This document shows positions 19,578 to 29,565 of a DNA stretch of 64,000 nucleotides, piece by piece; position 1 is the stretch's first letter; each line of letters starts with the position of its first letter. Under the pieces are notes generated by a model. It saw only the letters and a list, made by a program, of their open reading frames with translations. It had not been told where the DNA came from and ran no database searches. The DNA is from Candidatus Accumulibacter necessarius (GTDB lineage Bacteria > Pseudomonadota > Gammaproteobacteria > Burkholderiales > Rhodocyclaceae). The position numbers and the translations under genes were made by a program. Location: assembly GCA_017302435.1 (NCBI GenBank), contig JAFLDL010000022.1, positions 16,671 through 80,670 on the forward strand, read 5' to 3'.

Positions 19578-20711
19578 ATGACTATGCTAAATCAATCTTT
19601 AAAGAGCGACACAATCCGAGTGCTTTGCTTTACAGATAATATGGGGTCCGGCGGCGCGCAAAGACAGCTTTCGTACCTTGCCATTCTCTTGAAGAGGAAA
19701 GGCTACGACGTCACCGTGGCAACTTACAGCGCTGGGAATTTCTTTCTTCCGACACTAACTGAACATGAAATACCCATAATTCAGATTTCTGCGAAATCCA
19801 AGCTTGCTAGAATTGTGTCCTTTCTTAGGATTACAACTAGCATCAAGCCAAATGCTGTTATTGCATTCCAGGAAACACCTTCTTTCATGGCCGAAGTATC
19901 GTCGATTTTTTGCAAATCCTATACTCTTATCGTAAGTGAGAGACAAACAATCCCCATTGAAAAGCTGCCTCGAATGCTTCGGTTTTTCAAGTTCTTTCAT
20001 CGCTTCGCTGACTCCATCACATCTAACTCACATACCAATCACGATCAACTGATATCTCTCCATCCCGAATATAAAAACAAGGTCACTGTTATTTATAACA
20101 CCGTAGACCTGAAGCGATTTTATCCGAAACTCCACGCAAAAATTGTTGGGCGTGTCATTCGCCTTGTAGTTCTCGCCAGCCATAAGCCGCAGAAAAACTT
20201 CGCGGCTCTTGCTTTAGCACTTAGTCACCTTCATCAAGAAGGAGGGCTACCTTCCTTCCACGTCGATTGGTACGGTGACGAGGCACCTGGCTGTCTCGCT
20301 GTCAATCTGGCATTGGCAGAAAAGCTCGGCCTCGAAAAAATTTTGACTCTCTATTCAGCAACGGAGGATGTGCCGCAAGTGCTAGGTGATTCGGACGCAC
20401 TAATTCACCCAGCGCTGTGGGAAGGTCTTCCGAATTCGGTTTGTGAGGCATTGGCCAGTGGATGCCCTGTTCTGATGGGTGACGTTTGCGACGCGCGAGA
20501 ACTAGTTACCGAGGGGGTCAATGGTTTTCTATTTGATCCAACATCGTCGGAGAGTATTGCTTCGTCGATTCGCGGATTTTTGCTTTTGTCTCCAGAGCGT
20601 CTGGCTGATATGCGCGTTCAAGCCAGACTACGCGCTGAACAACTTTTCGACGAATCTCGGTTTATATCTAGTTATGAGAACTTGTTGCGACAAGTAGAGA
20701 CAACTCGATGA
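19578..20711 (+). CDS. Glycosyltransferase family 4 (GT-B)
   Basis: A 377-residue GT-B enzyme. The N-terminal domain starts [20 protein letters not shown] (glycine-rich acceptor loop), and the C-terminal donor domain includes [26 protein letters not shown] and the E-x7-E element [20 protein letters not shown]. Family members transfer sugars from nucleotide donors with retention, at the cytoplasmic face of the membrane. The specific sugar cannot be read from the sequence. The gene is AT-rich, and its stop overlaps the next gene by 4 bp. Confidence 0.9.
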   Translation: MTMLNQSLKSDTIRVLCFTDNMGSGGAQRQLSYLAILLKRKGYDVTVATYSAGNFFLPTLTEHEIPIIQISAKSKLARIVSFLRITTSIKPNAVIAFQETPSFMAEVSSIFCKSYTLIVSERQTIPIEKLPRMLRFFKFFHRFADSITSNSHTNHDQLISLHPEYKNKVTVIYNTVDLKRFYPKLHAKIVGRVIRLVVLASHKPQKNFAALALALSHLHQEGGLPSFHVDWYGDEAPGCLAVNLALAEKLGLEKILTLYSATEDVPQVLGDSDALIHPALWEGLPNSVCEALASGCPVLMGDVCDARELVTEGVNGFLFDPTSSESIASSIRGFLLLSPERLADMRVQARLRAEQLFDESRFISSYENLLRQVETTR

Positions 20712-21304
20712 AGGCTATCTACAACTATCTGTTTTATCTTTCAAGGATATTGAGGCGACTTCATCTATTAGTCGCACGTCCGCGCTTCGCATCCCATGGG
20801 GCTAACTTTATTTTTGACCCGGGCGGGACTTATACATTCGAGAGAATATATGTTGGGAACGATGTATATATCGGTCCCAATTGCACTCTCCTTGCAGCGG
20901 ATTCATTCATTCATATTGGGGATAAGGTTATGTTTGGACCAGGCGTTTGTGTTATTGCAGGAAATCATCGGATTGATTTGCCTGGACGCTTTATGAGAGA
21001 CATCCAGCGCCACGAGAAGCTTGCCGCAAATGATCGAGGAATCACTATCGCCGAAGATGTTTGGATAGGGGCGAACGCCATTATCCTGGACGGGGTGGAA
21101 GTGGGAAGAGGTGCGGTAATTGCCGCGGGCTCAGTAGTTACATCCTCTGTTCCGCCATATGCGATAACAGCCGGAGTTCCAGCGAAGCGAATTCGGTCGC
21201 GTTGGGACTTCAATACAATAATACAGCACGAACAGACACTCTATCCACCCAGCCTTCAGCTGGCCGAGGATGTTATTAGAAGGGCACAGACAGAAATTGA
21301 TTAA
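20708..21304 (+). CDS. Hexapeptide-repeat acyltransferase
   Basis: A 198-residue left-handed beta-helix protein of the maltose/galactoside acetyltransferase type: [40 protein letters not shown] (with the catalytic His in AGNH), [20 protein letters not shown] and [14 protein letters not shown]. It probably O-acetylates a sugar of the repeat unit. The ATGA overlap with the upstream glycosyltransferase and the overlap with the downstream one show tight coupling. Confidence 0.88.
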   Translation: MKAIYNYLFYLSRILRRLHLLVARPRFASHGANFIFDPGGTYTFERIYVGNDVYIGPNCTLLAADSFIHIGDKVMFGPGVCVIAGNHRIDLPGRFMRDIQRHEKLAANDRGITIAEDVWIGANAIILDGVEVGRGAVIAAGSVVTSSVPPYAITAGVPAKRIRSRWDFNTIIQHEQTLYPPSLQLAEDVIRRAQTEID

Positions 21305-22400
21305 GGTCGGTCTAGTGTCCCCATTACCTCCGCCATCCGGGGGAATCGCCCAGTGGTCGTATCTTGTTTTGCAAGAGGCTGCTCATAAGAGGGCTATCAA
21401 TTTCTCTCATATTGATAGCTCGCAACCTGGGCGGCATCTTTCAGGTACTGGTGCTATTCGTAGGGCAGTCGCTGGAATGGTAGTTTTGTTTCGAGTCGTT
21501 CCTAAAATATTCGCCGCGCTTTTTCGCCAGCTGGACGTACTACATCTAACTACTTCTGGGCATTTTGGACTAATTAGAGATCTCGTTATTATTTGGTTGG
21601 CTCGCCTATTCAGGTGCCCTGTCGTATACCACTTGCACTACGGTCGCATACCAGCAATAGTGGATTCCCGCAACTGGGAATGGTATATCCAAAGACTCTG
21701 CGTTAAGCTGAGCAATGGAGTAATTGCAATTGATATGATCACCAAGCAGTGTCTTGATGCCGCAATCAAGGATAGCGCACCGATATATTACATTCCAAAT
21801 CCTGTCGACATCAGCGCTACAAATAGCGAAGCATCATCTTTTAAGGAACAACATCGTCTAGATTTTCGCTATGCCCTCTATTTAGGCTGGGTTATCCCGA
21901 CCAAAGGTATTGAAGAGCTGATTCTAGCTTGGAATACAACGCACCATAGCAATATGCGTCTAGTTGTTGCGGGTCCTTTTGATCCAGCCTATTTAGCCAG
22001 ACTTTCGGCCTTGGTTACAGATACCTCAATCGATTTCATTGGGGAAGTTGATCATGATCGGGCGATGTTCATATTGTCGAAAGCTGAGTTCTTGATCCTG
22101 CCGAGCTATAGCGAAGGGTTTCCAAATGTAATATTGGAAGCGATGGCTCTTCGACGTGCGGTTTTATCTACATCCGTCGGGGCAATTCCTGACATACTGT
22201 CCGGCGGTTGTGGATTAGTGGTGGAGCCGCGCAGCGCGGAAGCCCTAGGTCCACCGCTGCAAAAGCTTATCGACGATCCGATATACACAACTTTGCTCGG
22301 CCTGAATGGTTTTGAACGGTGCAAAAATACGTACGACATTGATACGGTATTTGACATGTATCTCGACGTTTGGAATTCGCTAGCAAGTTGGAAGAGATAA
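21270..22400 (+). CDS. Glycosyltransferase family 4 (GT-B)
   Basis: A GT-B enzyme with N-terminal [20 protein letters not shown] and C-terminal [38 protein letters not shown] and [19 protein letters not shown] 21270 overlaps the previous gene by 35 bp; TTG 21297 would give a protein starting just before the conserved strand with a shorter overlap, and either is possible. The donor and linkage are unknown. The gene is AT-rich like the rest of the block. Confidence 0.88.
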   Translation: MLLEGHRQKLIKVGLVSPLPPPSGGIAQWSYLVLQEAAHKRAINFSHIDSSQPGRHLSGTGAIRRAVAGMVVLFRVVPKIFAALFRQLDVLHLTTSGHFGLIRDLVIIWLARLFRCPVVYHLHYGRIPAIVDSRNWEWYIQRLCVKLSNGVIAIDMITKQCLDAAIKDSAPIYYIPNPVDISATNSEASSFKEQHRLDFRYALYLGWVIPTKGIEELILAWNTTHHSNMRLVVAGPFDPAYLARLSALVTDTSIDFIGEVDHDRAMFILSKAEFLILPSYSEGFPNVILEAMALRRAVLSTSVGAIPDILSGGCGLVVEPRSAEALGPPLQKLIDDPIYTTLLGLNGFERCKNTYDIDTVFDMYLDVWNSLASWKR

Positions 22401-22406
22401 CTAGCA

Positions 22407-22955
22407 GTGGCCGTTTACGCATATAAGCAGATCACCGTCGGCAGTAAGCTATTGAGAGCAATGTGGCAGGTAACTTGGGCGGTACTATTCCGGCCAAGCC
22501 CAGTCCCCTTGCATGCTTGGCGATGCTTCCTGCTGCGTCTATTTGGCGCTAAGATCGATCGTGGCGTGCACCCCTATCCATCCGCGCGTATTTGGGCTCC
22601 ATGGAACTTAACAATGGGTGAGCATAGTTGTCTTAGTCACAGAGTTGATTGCTACTGCGTAGATGTCATTAGCATTGGCGCATATTCAACGGTCAGCCAA
22701 TACAGCTTTTTGTGTTCAGCCAGCCACGACTACACAGTCGCCTCGATGCCCTTGGTAGCCGCTCCGATCACGATTGGCGAGCGGGTCTGGATTACCGCTG
22801 ACGTGTTTGTGGGACCAGGAGTCACAATCGGCGATGGCGCGGTAATCACTGCCCGCTCCAGTGTTTTCAACGACATTCCGCCGTGGACGGTTGCGAGTGG
22901 AAACCCTGCAGTTCCTAAGACGAGGCGGCGCTTTGAGGGAGCATCAATTGAATAG
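22407..22955 (+). CDS. Colanic-acid-type acetyltransferase (WcaF-like)
   Basis: A 182-residue beta-helix acyltransferase with the WcaF layout: an amphipathic N-terminus (RAMWQVTWAVLFRPSPVPLH), FGAKIDRGVHPYPSARIWAP, the catalytic SASHDYT region and ITIGERVWITADVFVGPGVT. It likely acetylates exopolysaccharide sugars. GTG 22407 lies 7 bp after the previous stop. The methyltransferase start lies inside its last codons. Confidence 0.88.
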   Translation: MAVYAYKQITVGSKLLRAMWQVTWAVLFRPSPVPLHAWRCFLLRLFGAKIDRGVHPYPSARIWAPWNLTMGEHSCLSHRVDCYCVDVISIGAYSTVSQYSFLCSASHDYTVASMPLVAAPITIGERVWITADVFVGPGVTIGDGAVITARSSVFNDIPPWTVASGNPAVPKTRRRFEGASIE

Positions 22956-23586
22956 GAACGAGATTTCTGGATACCGTTGGAATAGTGCTGCGCCGGAGGC
23001 TAGCCACGGATATCTACTACCTGCGGTCTTGAGCACACTCAAGGAACTGCGATCAGATCGGCCCGGGGTGCCATCCAAGATATTTGATCTAGGCTGTGGC
23101 AACGGCAGCGTGGCCAACGTACTCGCTCAACAAGGATGGGATGTCACCGGGGTGGATCCGTCTGCGGAGGGAGTTGCTCAAGCGAACACCCAGTTTCCAC
23201 ACTTGAAACTCTACGAGGGCTCGGCCTATGACGACCTGCCTCGACGTTACGGACAGTTCCCGGCGGTACTGAGTCTTGAGGTTGTCGAGCACGTCTACTT
23301 GCCGCGCTACTATGCCGCGACGTTGTTTGGGCTGGTTGAATCGGCTGGGATAGCAATCGTCTCCGCACCCTATCATGGCTACTGGAAGAACTTGGCGATG
23401 GCCGTCTCGGGGAAGATGGACGCCCACTTTACCGCCCTGTGGGATTACGGGCACATAAAGTTCTGGTCAATAAGGACCTTGACGGAACTCTTGCGTGAGG
23501 CTGGATTCGTGGATATCAGATTCCTGCGCGTAGGTCGGATACCGGCATTCGCCAAGTCGATGATTGCCATCGCGAGAAAACCATGA
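22948..23586 (+). CDS. Class I SAM-dependent methyltransferase
   Basis: The Rossmann motif IFDLGCGNGSVANVLAQQGW and the acidic GVDPSAEG loop identify a class I methyltransferase of the Methyltransf_11/23 type; LSLEVVEHVYLPRYYA follows. The frame is open upstream, but TTG 22948, overlapping the previous stop, gives MNRNEISGYRWN, a typical start in this family. It may methylate a terminal sugar of the glycan and so limit chain length; the substrate is unknown. The 3' end overlaps the next gene (ATGA). Confidence 0.85.
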   Translation: MNRNEISGYRWNSAAPEASHGYLLPAVLSTLKELRSDRPGVPSKIFDLGCGNGSVANVLAQQGWDVTGVDPSAEGVAQANTQFPHLKLYEGSAYDDLPRRYGQFPAVLSLEVVEHVYLPRYYAATLFGLVESAGIAIVSAPYHGYWKNLAMAVSGKMDAHFTALWDYGHIKFWSIRTLTELLREAGFVDIRFLRVGRIPAFAKSMIAIARKP

Positions 23587-24482
23587 AGTTGGTTGCCGTC
23601 ATCCTGACCTTCAACGAAGAACTTCATTTGGCGCGCTGCATTGCCAGCGTGAAGGAGATCGCCAGCAGTATCGTGGTGGTGGACTGCTTTTCGACTGACA
23701 GCACTGTGGCGATTGCACAGGCAAACGGCGCTCGAGTGATTCACCGGCCGTGGGTCAATTACGCCAGCCAATTCAACTGGGCTCTTACCCAGCTTGATGG
23801 CGACGCTGAGTGGGTATTGCGCATCGACGCGGACGAGTACCTGACGTCCGATCTGATGGCGGAGATCAAGACCCGGTTGCCATCGGTCGGCGCGACTATC
23901 GACGGCGTCTATTGCAGCCGGCGCATGACCTTCCAGGGCACGCTGATTCGTTATGGCGGCCTGTTTCCGGTGCGGGTACTCAGGATCTTCCGCCACGGGC
24001 GGGGCGAGTGCGAAAACCGCTGGATGGACGAGCACATCAAGATCTCGGGCCCCACGGTTGATTTCGCAGGCGAGTTGATCGACGACAACCTCAACTCTCT
24101 GACTTGGTGGACCGACAAGCACAACAGGTACGCCAGCCGCGAAGTGGTCGACATCCTGAACCTGGAATTCGGTTTCATGCCTCATGATTCTGTGGCCAGC
24201 CTGCGTGGCGGCAAGCAGGCCGGCGTCAAGCGCTGGCTGAAGGAGGTGGTGTATTCCCGTCTGCCTGGCGGGTTTCGGGCATTTGCCTATTTTTTGTACC
24301 GCTATGTCATCCGTCTCGGCTTTCTCGATGGCCAGGCGGGTACTTCGTTTCATTTCCTGCAAGGCTTCTGGTATCGCTATTTGGTGGATGCCAAGCTGGC
24401 CGAGGTGAAACGGTATATGCGGGAAAATGGGGTGGATGCCGTGGCAGCCATCGACCGAGTTCTGAGTATCAAGTTGCGCTGA
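23583..24482 (+). CDS. Glycosyltransferase family 2 (WaaE/KdtX-like)
   Basis: A 299-residue GT-A enzyme with AVILTFNEELHLARCIASVK at the N-terminus, DCFSTDST and a DADEYL metal-binding motif (RIDADEYL at about residue 81). The pattern matches the WaaE group that adds sugars to LPS core or exopolysaccharide. The C-terminal half has hydrophobic stretches (FAYFLYRYVIRLGFLDG) consistent with membrane association. Base composition returns to GC-rich here, unlike the preceding glycan genes. Confidence 0.88.
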   Translation: MKLVAVILTFNEELHLARCIASVKEIASSIVVVDCFSTDSTVAIAQANGARVIHRPWVNYASQFNWALTQLDGDAEWVLRIDADEYLTSDLMAEIKTRLPSVGATIDGVYCSRRMTFQGTLIRYGGLFPVRVLRIFRHGRGECENRWMDEHIKISGPTVDFAGELIDDNLNSLTWWTDKHNRYASREVVDILNLEFGFMPHDSVASLRGGKQAGVKRWLKEVVYSRLPGGFRAFAYFLYRYVIRLGFLDGQAGTSFHFLQGFWYRYLVDAKLAEVKRYMRENGVDAVAAIDRVLSIKLR

Positions 24483-24484
24483 AA

Positions 24485-25225
24485 TTGAAAATCTCGGTCA
24501 TTACCGCCGTCTATAACCGCGCCGCCTTGGTCGCCCAGGCGGTCGAAAGCGTTCAGACGCAAACCTGGGCAAACGTTGAGCATGTGGTTGTCGATGGGGC
24601 CTCCACTGATGGCACCTTGCAGGTGTTGCAGTCCTGTCTGGACGACCGAGCGATCTTGATCAGCGAGTCGGACCAAGGCATTTACGACGCGCTGAACAAA
24701 GGGCTGGCCCGCGCAACCGGCGATGTGGTGGGGCTGATGCACTCCGACGATTTTTATGCCGACGACCAGGTGCTCGACAGCGTGGCCCAAGCGTTTGCGG
24801 ATCCGGCCGTGGGGGCGGTGTATGGAGACCTGGAGTATGTGGCTAGGGACGATACCAGGCAGGTGATCCGGCGTTGGCGATCGGGTGAGTATCACCCGCG
24901 CAAGCTAGCGTGGGGCTGGATGCCGCCGCACCCGACGCTCTACCTGCGGCGCGGCGTTATCGAGCGCTGGGGCGGCTTCGACACCCGCTTCCGGATTGCT
25001 GCCGATTACGACGCGATACTGCGCTACTTCGGCCAAGGGCGGATTCACGCCGCCTATCTTCCCCGGGTATTGGTCAGGATGCGCGTCGGCGGGGAGAGCA
25101 ATCGATCGCTGGCCAAGATGTGGCTGAAATCCCGCGAAGATTACAGCGCGCTGAAGCGCAACGGGGTGGGCGGCGCAGGCGCGCTGGCGTGGAAGAACCT
25201 AAGCAAGCTGGGGCAGTTCTTCTGA
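24485..25225 (+). CDS. Glycosyltransferase family 2 (WcaA-like)
   Basis: A 246-residue GT-A enzyme: SVITAVYNRAALVAQAVESV, DGASTDGT, ESDQGIYDALNKGLARATGD and the metal-binding SDD in LMHSDDFY. The later segment PHPTLYLRRGVIERWGGFD is the acceptor-side element typical of colanic-acid-type WcaA/WcaE enzymes. TTG 24485 lies just after the upstream stop. It is the last gene of the glycan operon before the repeat-rich zone. Confidence 0.88.
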   Translation: MKISVITAVYNRAALVAQAVESVQTQTWANVEHVVVDGASTDGTLQVLQSCLDDRAILISESDQGIYDALNKGLARATGDVVGLMHSDDFYADDQVLDSVAQAFADPAVGAVYGDLEYVARDDTRQVIRRWRSGEYHPRKLAWGWMPPHPTLYLRRGVIERWGGFDTRFRIAADYDAILRYFGQGRIHAAYLPRVLVRMRVGGESNRSLAKMWLKSREDYSALKRNGVGGAGALAWKNLSKLGQFF

Positions 25226-25344
25226 TCCTCAGGAAGCTAGCAAAAATAAGTGGAACAGTTATTGCCGCGCGATGTCTCGATGCGGTCGGATTCGGTAGGT
25301 CCACTCGCCAAGGAGCTCGACGCGTTCGATCGCGACACCAGCGC

Positions 25345-25568
25345 TAATTCGGGGCAATAAGTATTTCCGGGGCTTTTTGGCCGACCGTCCGCGGATTATT
25401 GCTCGCGGTCGAGGTGACCGGGAGGATCTCCACCTCACAGTCAGTTTCTTCTGCAAGCTTGGCGATCCACGAGCCGGGCCCTGTGAAACAAGGGACAGCC
25501 TCTCAATCGTCTCGCGAGTTCAAATCGCTACAGCGTAATCCGGCGAGTCCGGGATGGGGTCAGCCCGT
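25345..25568 (+). repeat. Family B non-autonomous element, degenerate, without the family A palindrome
   Basis: TAATTCGGGGCAATAAGTAT is a decayed family B end. The body aligns with 29566-29814 and 38852-39060 (TTGGCCGACNGTCNGCGGAT, GTGAAACAAGGGACAGCCTC). At 25519-25535 it reads CAAATCGCTACAGCG where other copies have a 17-bp REP core between CAAATCG and CTACAGCG, so this copy looks like an empty site. Confidence 0.75.
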
Positions 25569-25818
25569 TCAGGAGGCCGTTCATCGGGCGGCACTTCGCT
25601 GTTGCCACATCGTCGTCGGCACTCGCACCGACGTGCTCGCGACGGCGCCGAGGGGCCAATCGGAGCGCGTCGCTCGCTCATCTGCTGCGCTGGGACTGGA
25701 ACGGTTGCCCGCGTGCCGCGTACTCCATGGCCGGGATATCGCGCCTGCACTTGCCGGTACAATGAGCGAAACGGCTTGGGGGCCAGCCGTGTGGTCCTGT
25801 TCCTGGGAGTCAACTGGC

Positions 25819-26826
25819 TTGAAAATCCTCATCACCGGCGCGGCCGGTTTCATCGGCATGCACACCGCGCTGAGCCTCCTGCGTCGCGGTGACACGGTTG
25901 TCGGCATCGACAACCTCAACGACTACTACGACGTTCGCCTTAAGCACGCCCGCCTGGCGTGCCTCGCAGGGCAGGGCGATTTTCGCTTCTTCGAGCGGGA
26001 CATCGCCGACCGGGCGGCGATGGCGGCGTTGTTCGCCGGCGAAGGTTTCGAGCGGGTGATCCACCTGGCTGCCCAGGCCGGTGTGCGCTACTCGCTGCTC
26101 AACCCCAACGCCTACGTCGATAGCAATCTGGTCGGTTTCGTGAACGTGCTCGAAGGCTGCCGCCAGCACGCAGTTCAGCATCTGGTCTATGCCTCGAGTT
26201 CCAGCGTCTACGGCGGCAACACGCGTATGCCCTTCGCCGAAAGCGACAACGTCGATCACCCGGTGAGCCTCTACGCCGCGACCAAGAAGGCCAACGAGCT
26301 GATGGCCCACACCTACAGCCACCTCTATCGCCTGCCGACCACCGGTCTACGCTTCTTCACGGTCTATGGCCCGTGGGGCCGGCCCGACATGGCGCCCTTC
26401 CTGTTCACCCGGGCGATCCTCGAAGGTCGGCCGATCGACGTCTTCAACCACGGCCGCATGCAGCGCGACTTCACCTACGTGGACGACATCGTCGAAGCCG
26501 TGCTGCGGGTGAACGACCGGGTGCCGGCGCGCGACCCCGGGTACACGGCGGCCAACCCCGATCCGGCGACCAGCGATGCCCCCTACCGGGTGTTCAACAT
26601 CGGCAACCATCAACCGGTCCCCTTGATGGACTTCATCGGCTGTCTCGAGGAGCGGCTTGGGCGCCAGGCCGAGAAGCGCCTGCTGCCGATGCAGCCGGGC
26701 GACGTCGCGGCCACTTACGCCGACACCGCCGCCCTCGAAGAATGGATCGACTTCGCCCCAAGCACGCCACTGTCCGCAGGCATCGCGCGCTTCGTCGATT
26801 GGTATCGCCATTACTACCAGATCTGA
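25819..26826 (+). CDS. NAD-dependent epimerase, UDP-glucuronate 4-epimerase type
   Basis: A 335-residue extended SDR of the CapI/WbtF type: ILITGAAGFIGMHTALSLLR, GIDNLNDYYDVRLKHARL, HLAAQAGVRYSLLNP, the catalytic YASSSSVYGG with SLYAATKKANE, and RFFTVYGPWGRPDMA. Members usually interconvert UDP-glucuronate and UDP-galacturonate. The neighbouring ugd, which makes UDP-glucuronate, supports this substrate. The frame is open far upstream, but TTG 25819 places the start directly before the nucleotide-binding strand. A degenerate second copy lies at 32930. Confidence 0.92.
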   Translation: MKILITGAAGFIGMHTALSLLRRGDTVVGIDNLNDYYDVRLKHARLACLAGQGDFRFFERDIADRAAMAALFAGEGFERVIHLAAQAGVRYSLLNPNAYVDSNLVGFVNVLEGCRQHAVQHLVYASSSSVYGGNTRMPFAESDNVDHPVSLYAATKKANELMAHTYSHLYRLPTTGLRFFTVYGPWGRPDMAPFLFTRAILEGRPIDVFNHGRMQRDFTYVDDIVEAVLRVNDRVPARDPGYTAANPDPATSDAPYRVFNIGNHQPVPLMDFIGCLEERLGRQAEKRLLPMQPGDVAATYADTAALEEWIDFAPSTPLSAGIARFVDWYRHYYQI

Positions 26827-26844
26827 AAGGAACGTTTTCCTCCC

Positions 26845-28173
26845 ATGAAAGTCACCGTTATTGGCACCGGCTATGTTGGCCTGGTCACCGGCGCATGCCT
26901 GTCGGAAATGGGCAACCACGTGCTCTGTCTGGATGTGGATGAGCGCAAGATCGAGATCCTCAACAGCGGCGGCATCCCGATCCATGAGCCGGGTCTGGAG
27001 CAGATGGTCAAGCGCAATGCCGCCGACGGCCGGCTGCAATTCACCACCGACGTCGTCGCCGCGGTGCATCACGGGACGCTGCAGTTCATCGGCGTCGGCA
27101 CGCCGCCGGACGAGGACGGTTCGGCCGATCTCCAGTATGTGCTGGCCGCCGCGCGCAGCATCGGCCAGCACATGACCGATTACAAGGTGATCGTCGACAA
27201 GAGCACGGTGCCGGTCGGCACCGCCGACCGGGTGCGCGCGGCGGTGCAGGAGGTGCTGGCCGAACGCGGCGTCAGCGTGGACTTTGCCGTCGTCAGCAAC
27301 CCGGAATTCCTCAAGGAAGGCGCCGCGGTCGACGACTTCATGCGCCCCGACCGCATCATCATCGGCGCCGACGACGAGCGCGCCCGGTTGCTGATGCGGG
27401 CGATCTACGCACCGTTCTCCCGCAACCGCGACAAGCTGCTGCTGATGGATACGCGCAGCGCCGAACTCACCAAGTACGCGGCCAACGCCATGCTGGCGAC
27501 GCGCATCAGCTTCATGAACGAACTGGCGCGGCTGGCCGAGCGCGTCGGCGCCGACATCGAGCTGGTGCGCCACGGCATCGGCAGCGATCCGCGCATCGGC
27601 ACGCACTTTCTCTACGCCGGCACTGGCTACGGCGGGTCGTGCTTTCCGAAGGATGTGAAGGCGCTGGTCCGCACCGGCCACGACCTGGGCGTCGACCTGC
27701 GGGTGCTGACGGCGGTCGAAGCGGCGAACGAAACCCAGAAGCGGGTGCTGGTCGACAAGGTCGTCGCCCGCTTTGGCGAGGATCTACAGGGACGCCGCTT
27801 CGCCCTCTGGGGCCTGGCCTTCAAGCCGGACACCGACGACATGCGCGAAGCGCCGAGTCGGGTGATCGTGCACGAGTTGCTGCACCGCGGCGCGACGATC
27901 CAGGCCTACGACCCGGTGGCGATGGACGAAGCGCGGCGGGTGTTCGGCGACCTGCCAGGGCTGAGCTTCGCCAGCCACCAGGCGGACGCCCTGCGCGATG
28001 CCGATGCGCTGCTGATCGTCACCGAGTGGCGCGAGTTCAAGAGCCCGGACTTCGAGCAGATGCGGGCGCTGCTCAAAGAGCCGCTGATCTTCGACGGCCG
28101 CAACCTCTTCGACCCCGCCCTGGTCCGCAGCCTGGGGCTCGAGTATCACGCCATCGGGCGCGGGGAAGCTTAA
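26845..28173 (+). CDS. ugd: UDP-glucose 6-dehydrogenase (intact copy)
   Basis: Oxidises UDP-glucose to UDP-glucuronate with two NAD+. The 442-residue protein is full length: nucleotide-binding [40 protein letters not shown], the active-site cysteine in [16 protein letters not shown], and the UDP-binding [17 protein letters not shown]. It lies 18 bp after the epimerase with an AGGAACG ribosome region. The TAA stop is also the first three bases of a family B element. Two shorter near-identical segments of this gene lie at 29815 and 33310-34599. Confidence 0.97.
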   Translation: MKVTVIGTGYVGLVTGACLSEMGNHVLCLDVDERKIEILNSGGIPIHEPGLEQMVKRNAADGRLQFTTDVVAAVHHGTLQFIGVGTPPDEDGSADLQYVLAAARSIGQHMTDYKVIVDKSTVPVGTADRVRAAVQEVLAERGVSVDFAVVSNPEFLKEGAAVDDFMRPDRIIIGADDERARLLMRAIYAPFSRNRDKLLLMDTRSAELTKYAANAMLATRISFMNELARLAERVGADIELVRHGIGSDPRIGTHFLYAGTGYGGSCFPKDVKALVRTGHDLGVDLRVLTAVEAANETQKRVLVDKVVARFGEDLQGRRFALWGLAFKPDTDDMREAPSRVIVHELLHRGATIQAYDPVAMDEARRVFGDLPGLSFASHQADALRDADALLIVTEWREFKSPDFEQMRALLKEPLIFDGRNLFDPALVRSLGLEYHAIGRGEA

Positions 28174-28590
28174 TTTCGGGGACAGTATATGTATCTTGGC
28201 AGGCTTCTGGCCGACAGTGGGCGGATTGTTGTGGGCAGTTGAGGTGATCGGGAGGATCGTCACCTCACGGTCAGTTCAAATCGCCCGATGAATCGGGCTC
28301 CTACAGCGTAATGTGGGTAGAGGCTGCTTCAAGCCACCCCAGCGCGTTGTGCCGAGAATTCGAGAATTCGGGGACAGTATATTTATCTGGGGGTGCTTCT
28401 GGCCGAAAGTCGGCGGATTGTTGCTCGCGGTCGACGTGGCCGGGAGGATTTCCTAGGAATCGGGGACAGTATATATAACTCGAAGGGGTGCACCGCCAGT
28501 TCGCCGATTGTTGTTGGGGCGTTGGCGCTGGAGGGATAGCGGACGGTGGATGGTGAGCTGTGCGAGGTTGCAATCAGGGTGCTGTCACCT
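28171..28590 (+). repeat. Compound family B element (three ends nested)
   Basis: It begins TAATTTCGGGGACAGTATAT, carries a family A REP (28281-28305) and the CTTCAAGCCACCCC module. A second family B end (28368) and a third (28461) follow before the right end GTGCTGTCACC at 28580-28590. It looks like one element invaded by others or rearranged. It starts at the ugd stop codon. Confidence 0.75.
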
Positions 28591-28877
28591 AGTCACGCTC
28601 GCAATGACGGCAGGGTTCGTCATCGCGAGCCCCAATGGGGGCGTGGCGATCCAGGGTGTCGGGGATCAAGGTCTGGGGGCGAGAGGCAATAATGAACGTG
28701 GGGTGGTACGTCCAATAACCCGTCGCACCGGCGAAGGCCGGTGCTCAGTTCGTTGACTTTTCTGGATTCCGGCCTTCTTCGGAATGACGGACCCGGATTG
28801 TTGGATGTGCCCTTGCATGGTTGCTGTTGATCATGTCTATGACTAACATGCAGTCATTGCTTGTATGAGGGGGGCGT
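28591..28877. other. Intergenic spacer with a third palindromic repeat type
   Basis: No gene. It contains dispersed-repeat-like inverted motifs unrelated to families A and B: CGCAATGACGGCAGGGTTCG with GTCATCGCGAGC, ACCGGCGAAGGCCGGTGC, and TTCCGGCCTTCTTCGGAATG. The FitA promoter should lie near its right end, where CATGTCTATGACTAACATGC is AT-richer. Confidence 0.5.
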
Positions 28878-29126
28878 ATGGCGACCATGACGATTCGCAA
28901 CATCGATGACCAGCTCAAGGCAAGGTTGCGGGTACAAGCAGCCATGCACGGTCGCTCGATGGAGGACGAGGCGCGGAACATTCTGCGCACGGCGTTGTCC
29001 GCCGAGCCCGCCAGCGGGCAATCCCTGGTGGATGCAATTCGGGCCAGGATCGAGCCACTGGGTGAGGTCGATCTGGAACTGCCGGCGCGCGAGCCGATGC
29101 GCGCGGCCGTGGACTTGGGCGCATGA
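28878..29126 (+). CDS. FitA-like ribbon-helix-helix antitoxin
   Basis: An 82-residue protein whose N-terminus MATMTIRNIDDQLKARLRVQ is the Arc/FitA ribbon-helix-helix domain. HGRSMEDEARNILRTAL follows, and a C-terminal tail would bind the toxin. It should repress its own promoter and neutralise the PIN toxin downstream. The ATG follows GAGGGGGGCGT. Its stop overlaps the toxin start by 4 bp. Confidence 0.9.
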   Translation: MATMTIRNIDDQLKARLRVQAAMHGRSMEDEARNILRTALSAEPASGQSLVDAIRARIEPLGEVDLELPAREPMRAAVDLGA

Positions 29127-29542
29127 TCGTATTGGATACCAATGTGGTGTCCGAATGCATGCGGCCGGCACCGCACGGGAGAGTGATCGGTTGGCTTGCT
29201 CTGCAGCCGCGTTCCGGGCTATTCACTACGACCGTGGTGGAAGGTGAGATTCTCTATGGGGTCCGTGTGTTACCCGATGGTGCACGCCGGGATGCGCTGC
29301 TGCTGGCTGTGCGGGCCATCTTCGCCGAGGATTTCGCCGGCCGGGTGCTCAGTTTTGACCGTGACGCGGCTGACGTCTACGCGGAGATTGCCGCAGTGAG
29401 GAAGAAGGCGGGAAAGCCCATCAGCCAGTTTGACGCGATGATTGCCGCTGTGGTCCGTTCTCGAGGGGCATGCCTGGCAACGCGCAACACCAGGGATTTC
29501 GTGGACTGCGGCATCGAATTGGTTGATCCGTGGTTGACCTGA
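29123..29542 (+). CDS. FitB/VapC PIN-domain ribonuclease toxin
   Basis: A 139-residue PIN domain with the metal-binding acidic residues in place: D5 in IVLDTNVVSE, E in TTVVEGEILYG, D in SQFDAMIAAVVRS and D in TRNTRDFVDCGIELVDPW. It is predicted to cleave RNA when freed from FitA. The gene overlaps fitA (ATGA). It is followed at once by the CAGGTTG heptamer tract and a family B element. Confidence 0.9.
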   Translation: MIVLDTNVVSECMRPAPHGRVIGWLALQPRSGLFTTTVVEGEILYGVRVLPDGARRDALLLAVRAIFAEDFAGRVLSFDRDAADVYAEIAAVRKKAGKPISQFDAMIAAVVRSRGACLATRNTRDFVDCGIELVDPWLT

Positions 29543-29565
29543 GGTTGCAGGTTGCAGGTTGCAGG
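29542..29565. repeat. Heptamer tandem repeat (CAGGTTG)n
   Basis: Three units of CAGGTTG directly after the toxin stop codon and before a family B end. This is the complement of the CAACCTG tract at 12012-12070. Confidence 0.75.

Noticed and set aside
19375-19581. Small gene between the IS5 element and the glycosyltransferase
   Set aside because: Two overlapping frames, neither with a domain, ribosome site or codon bias like its neighbours.
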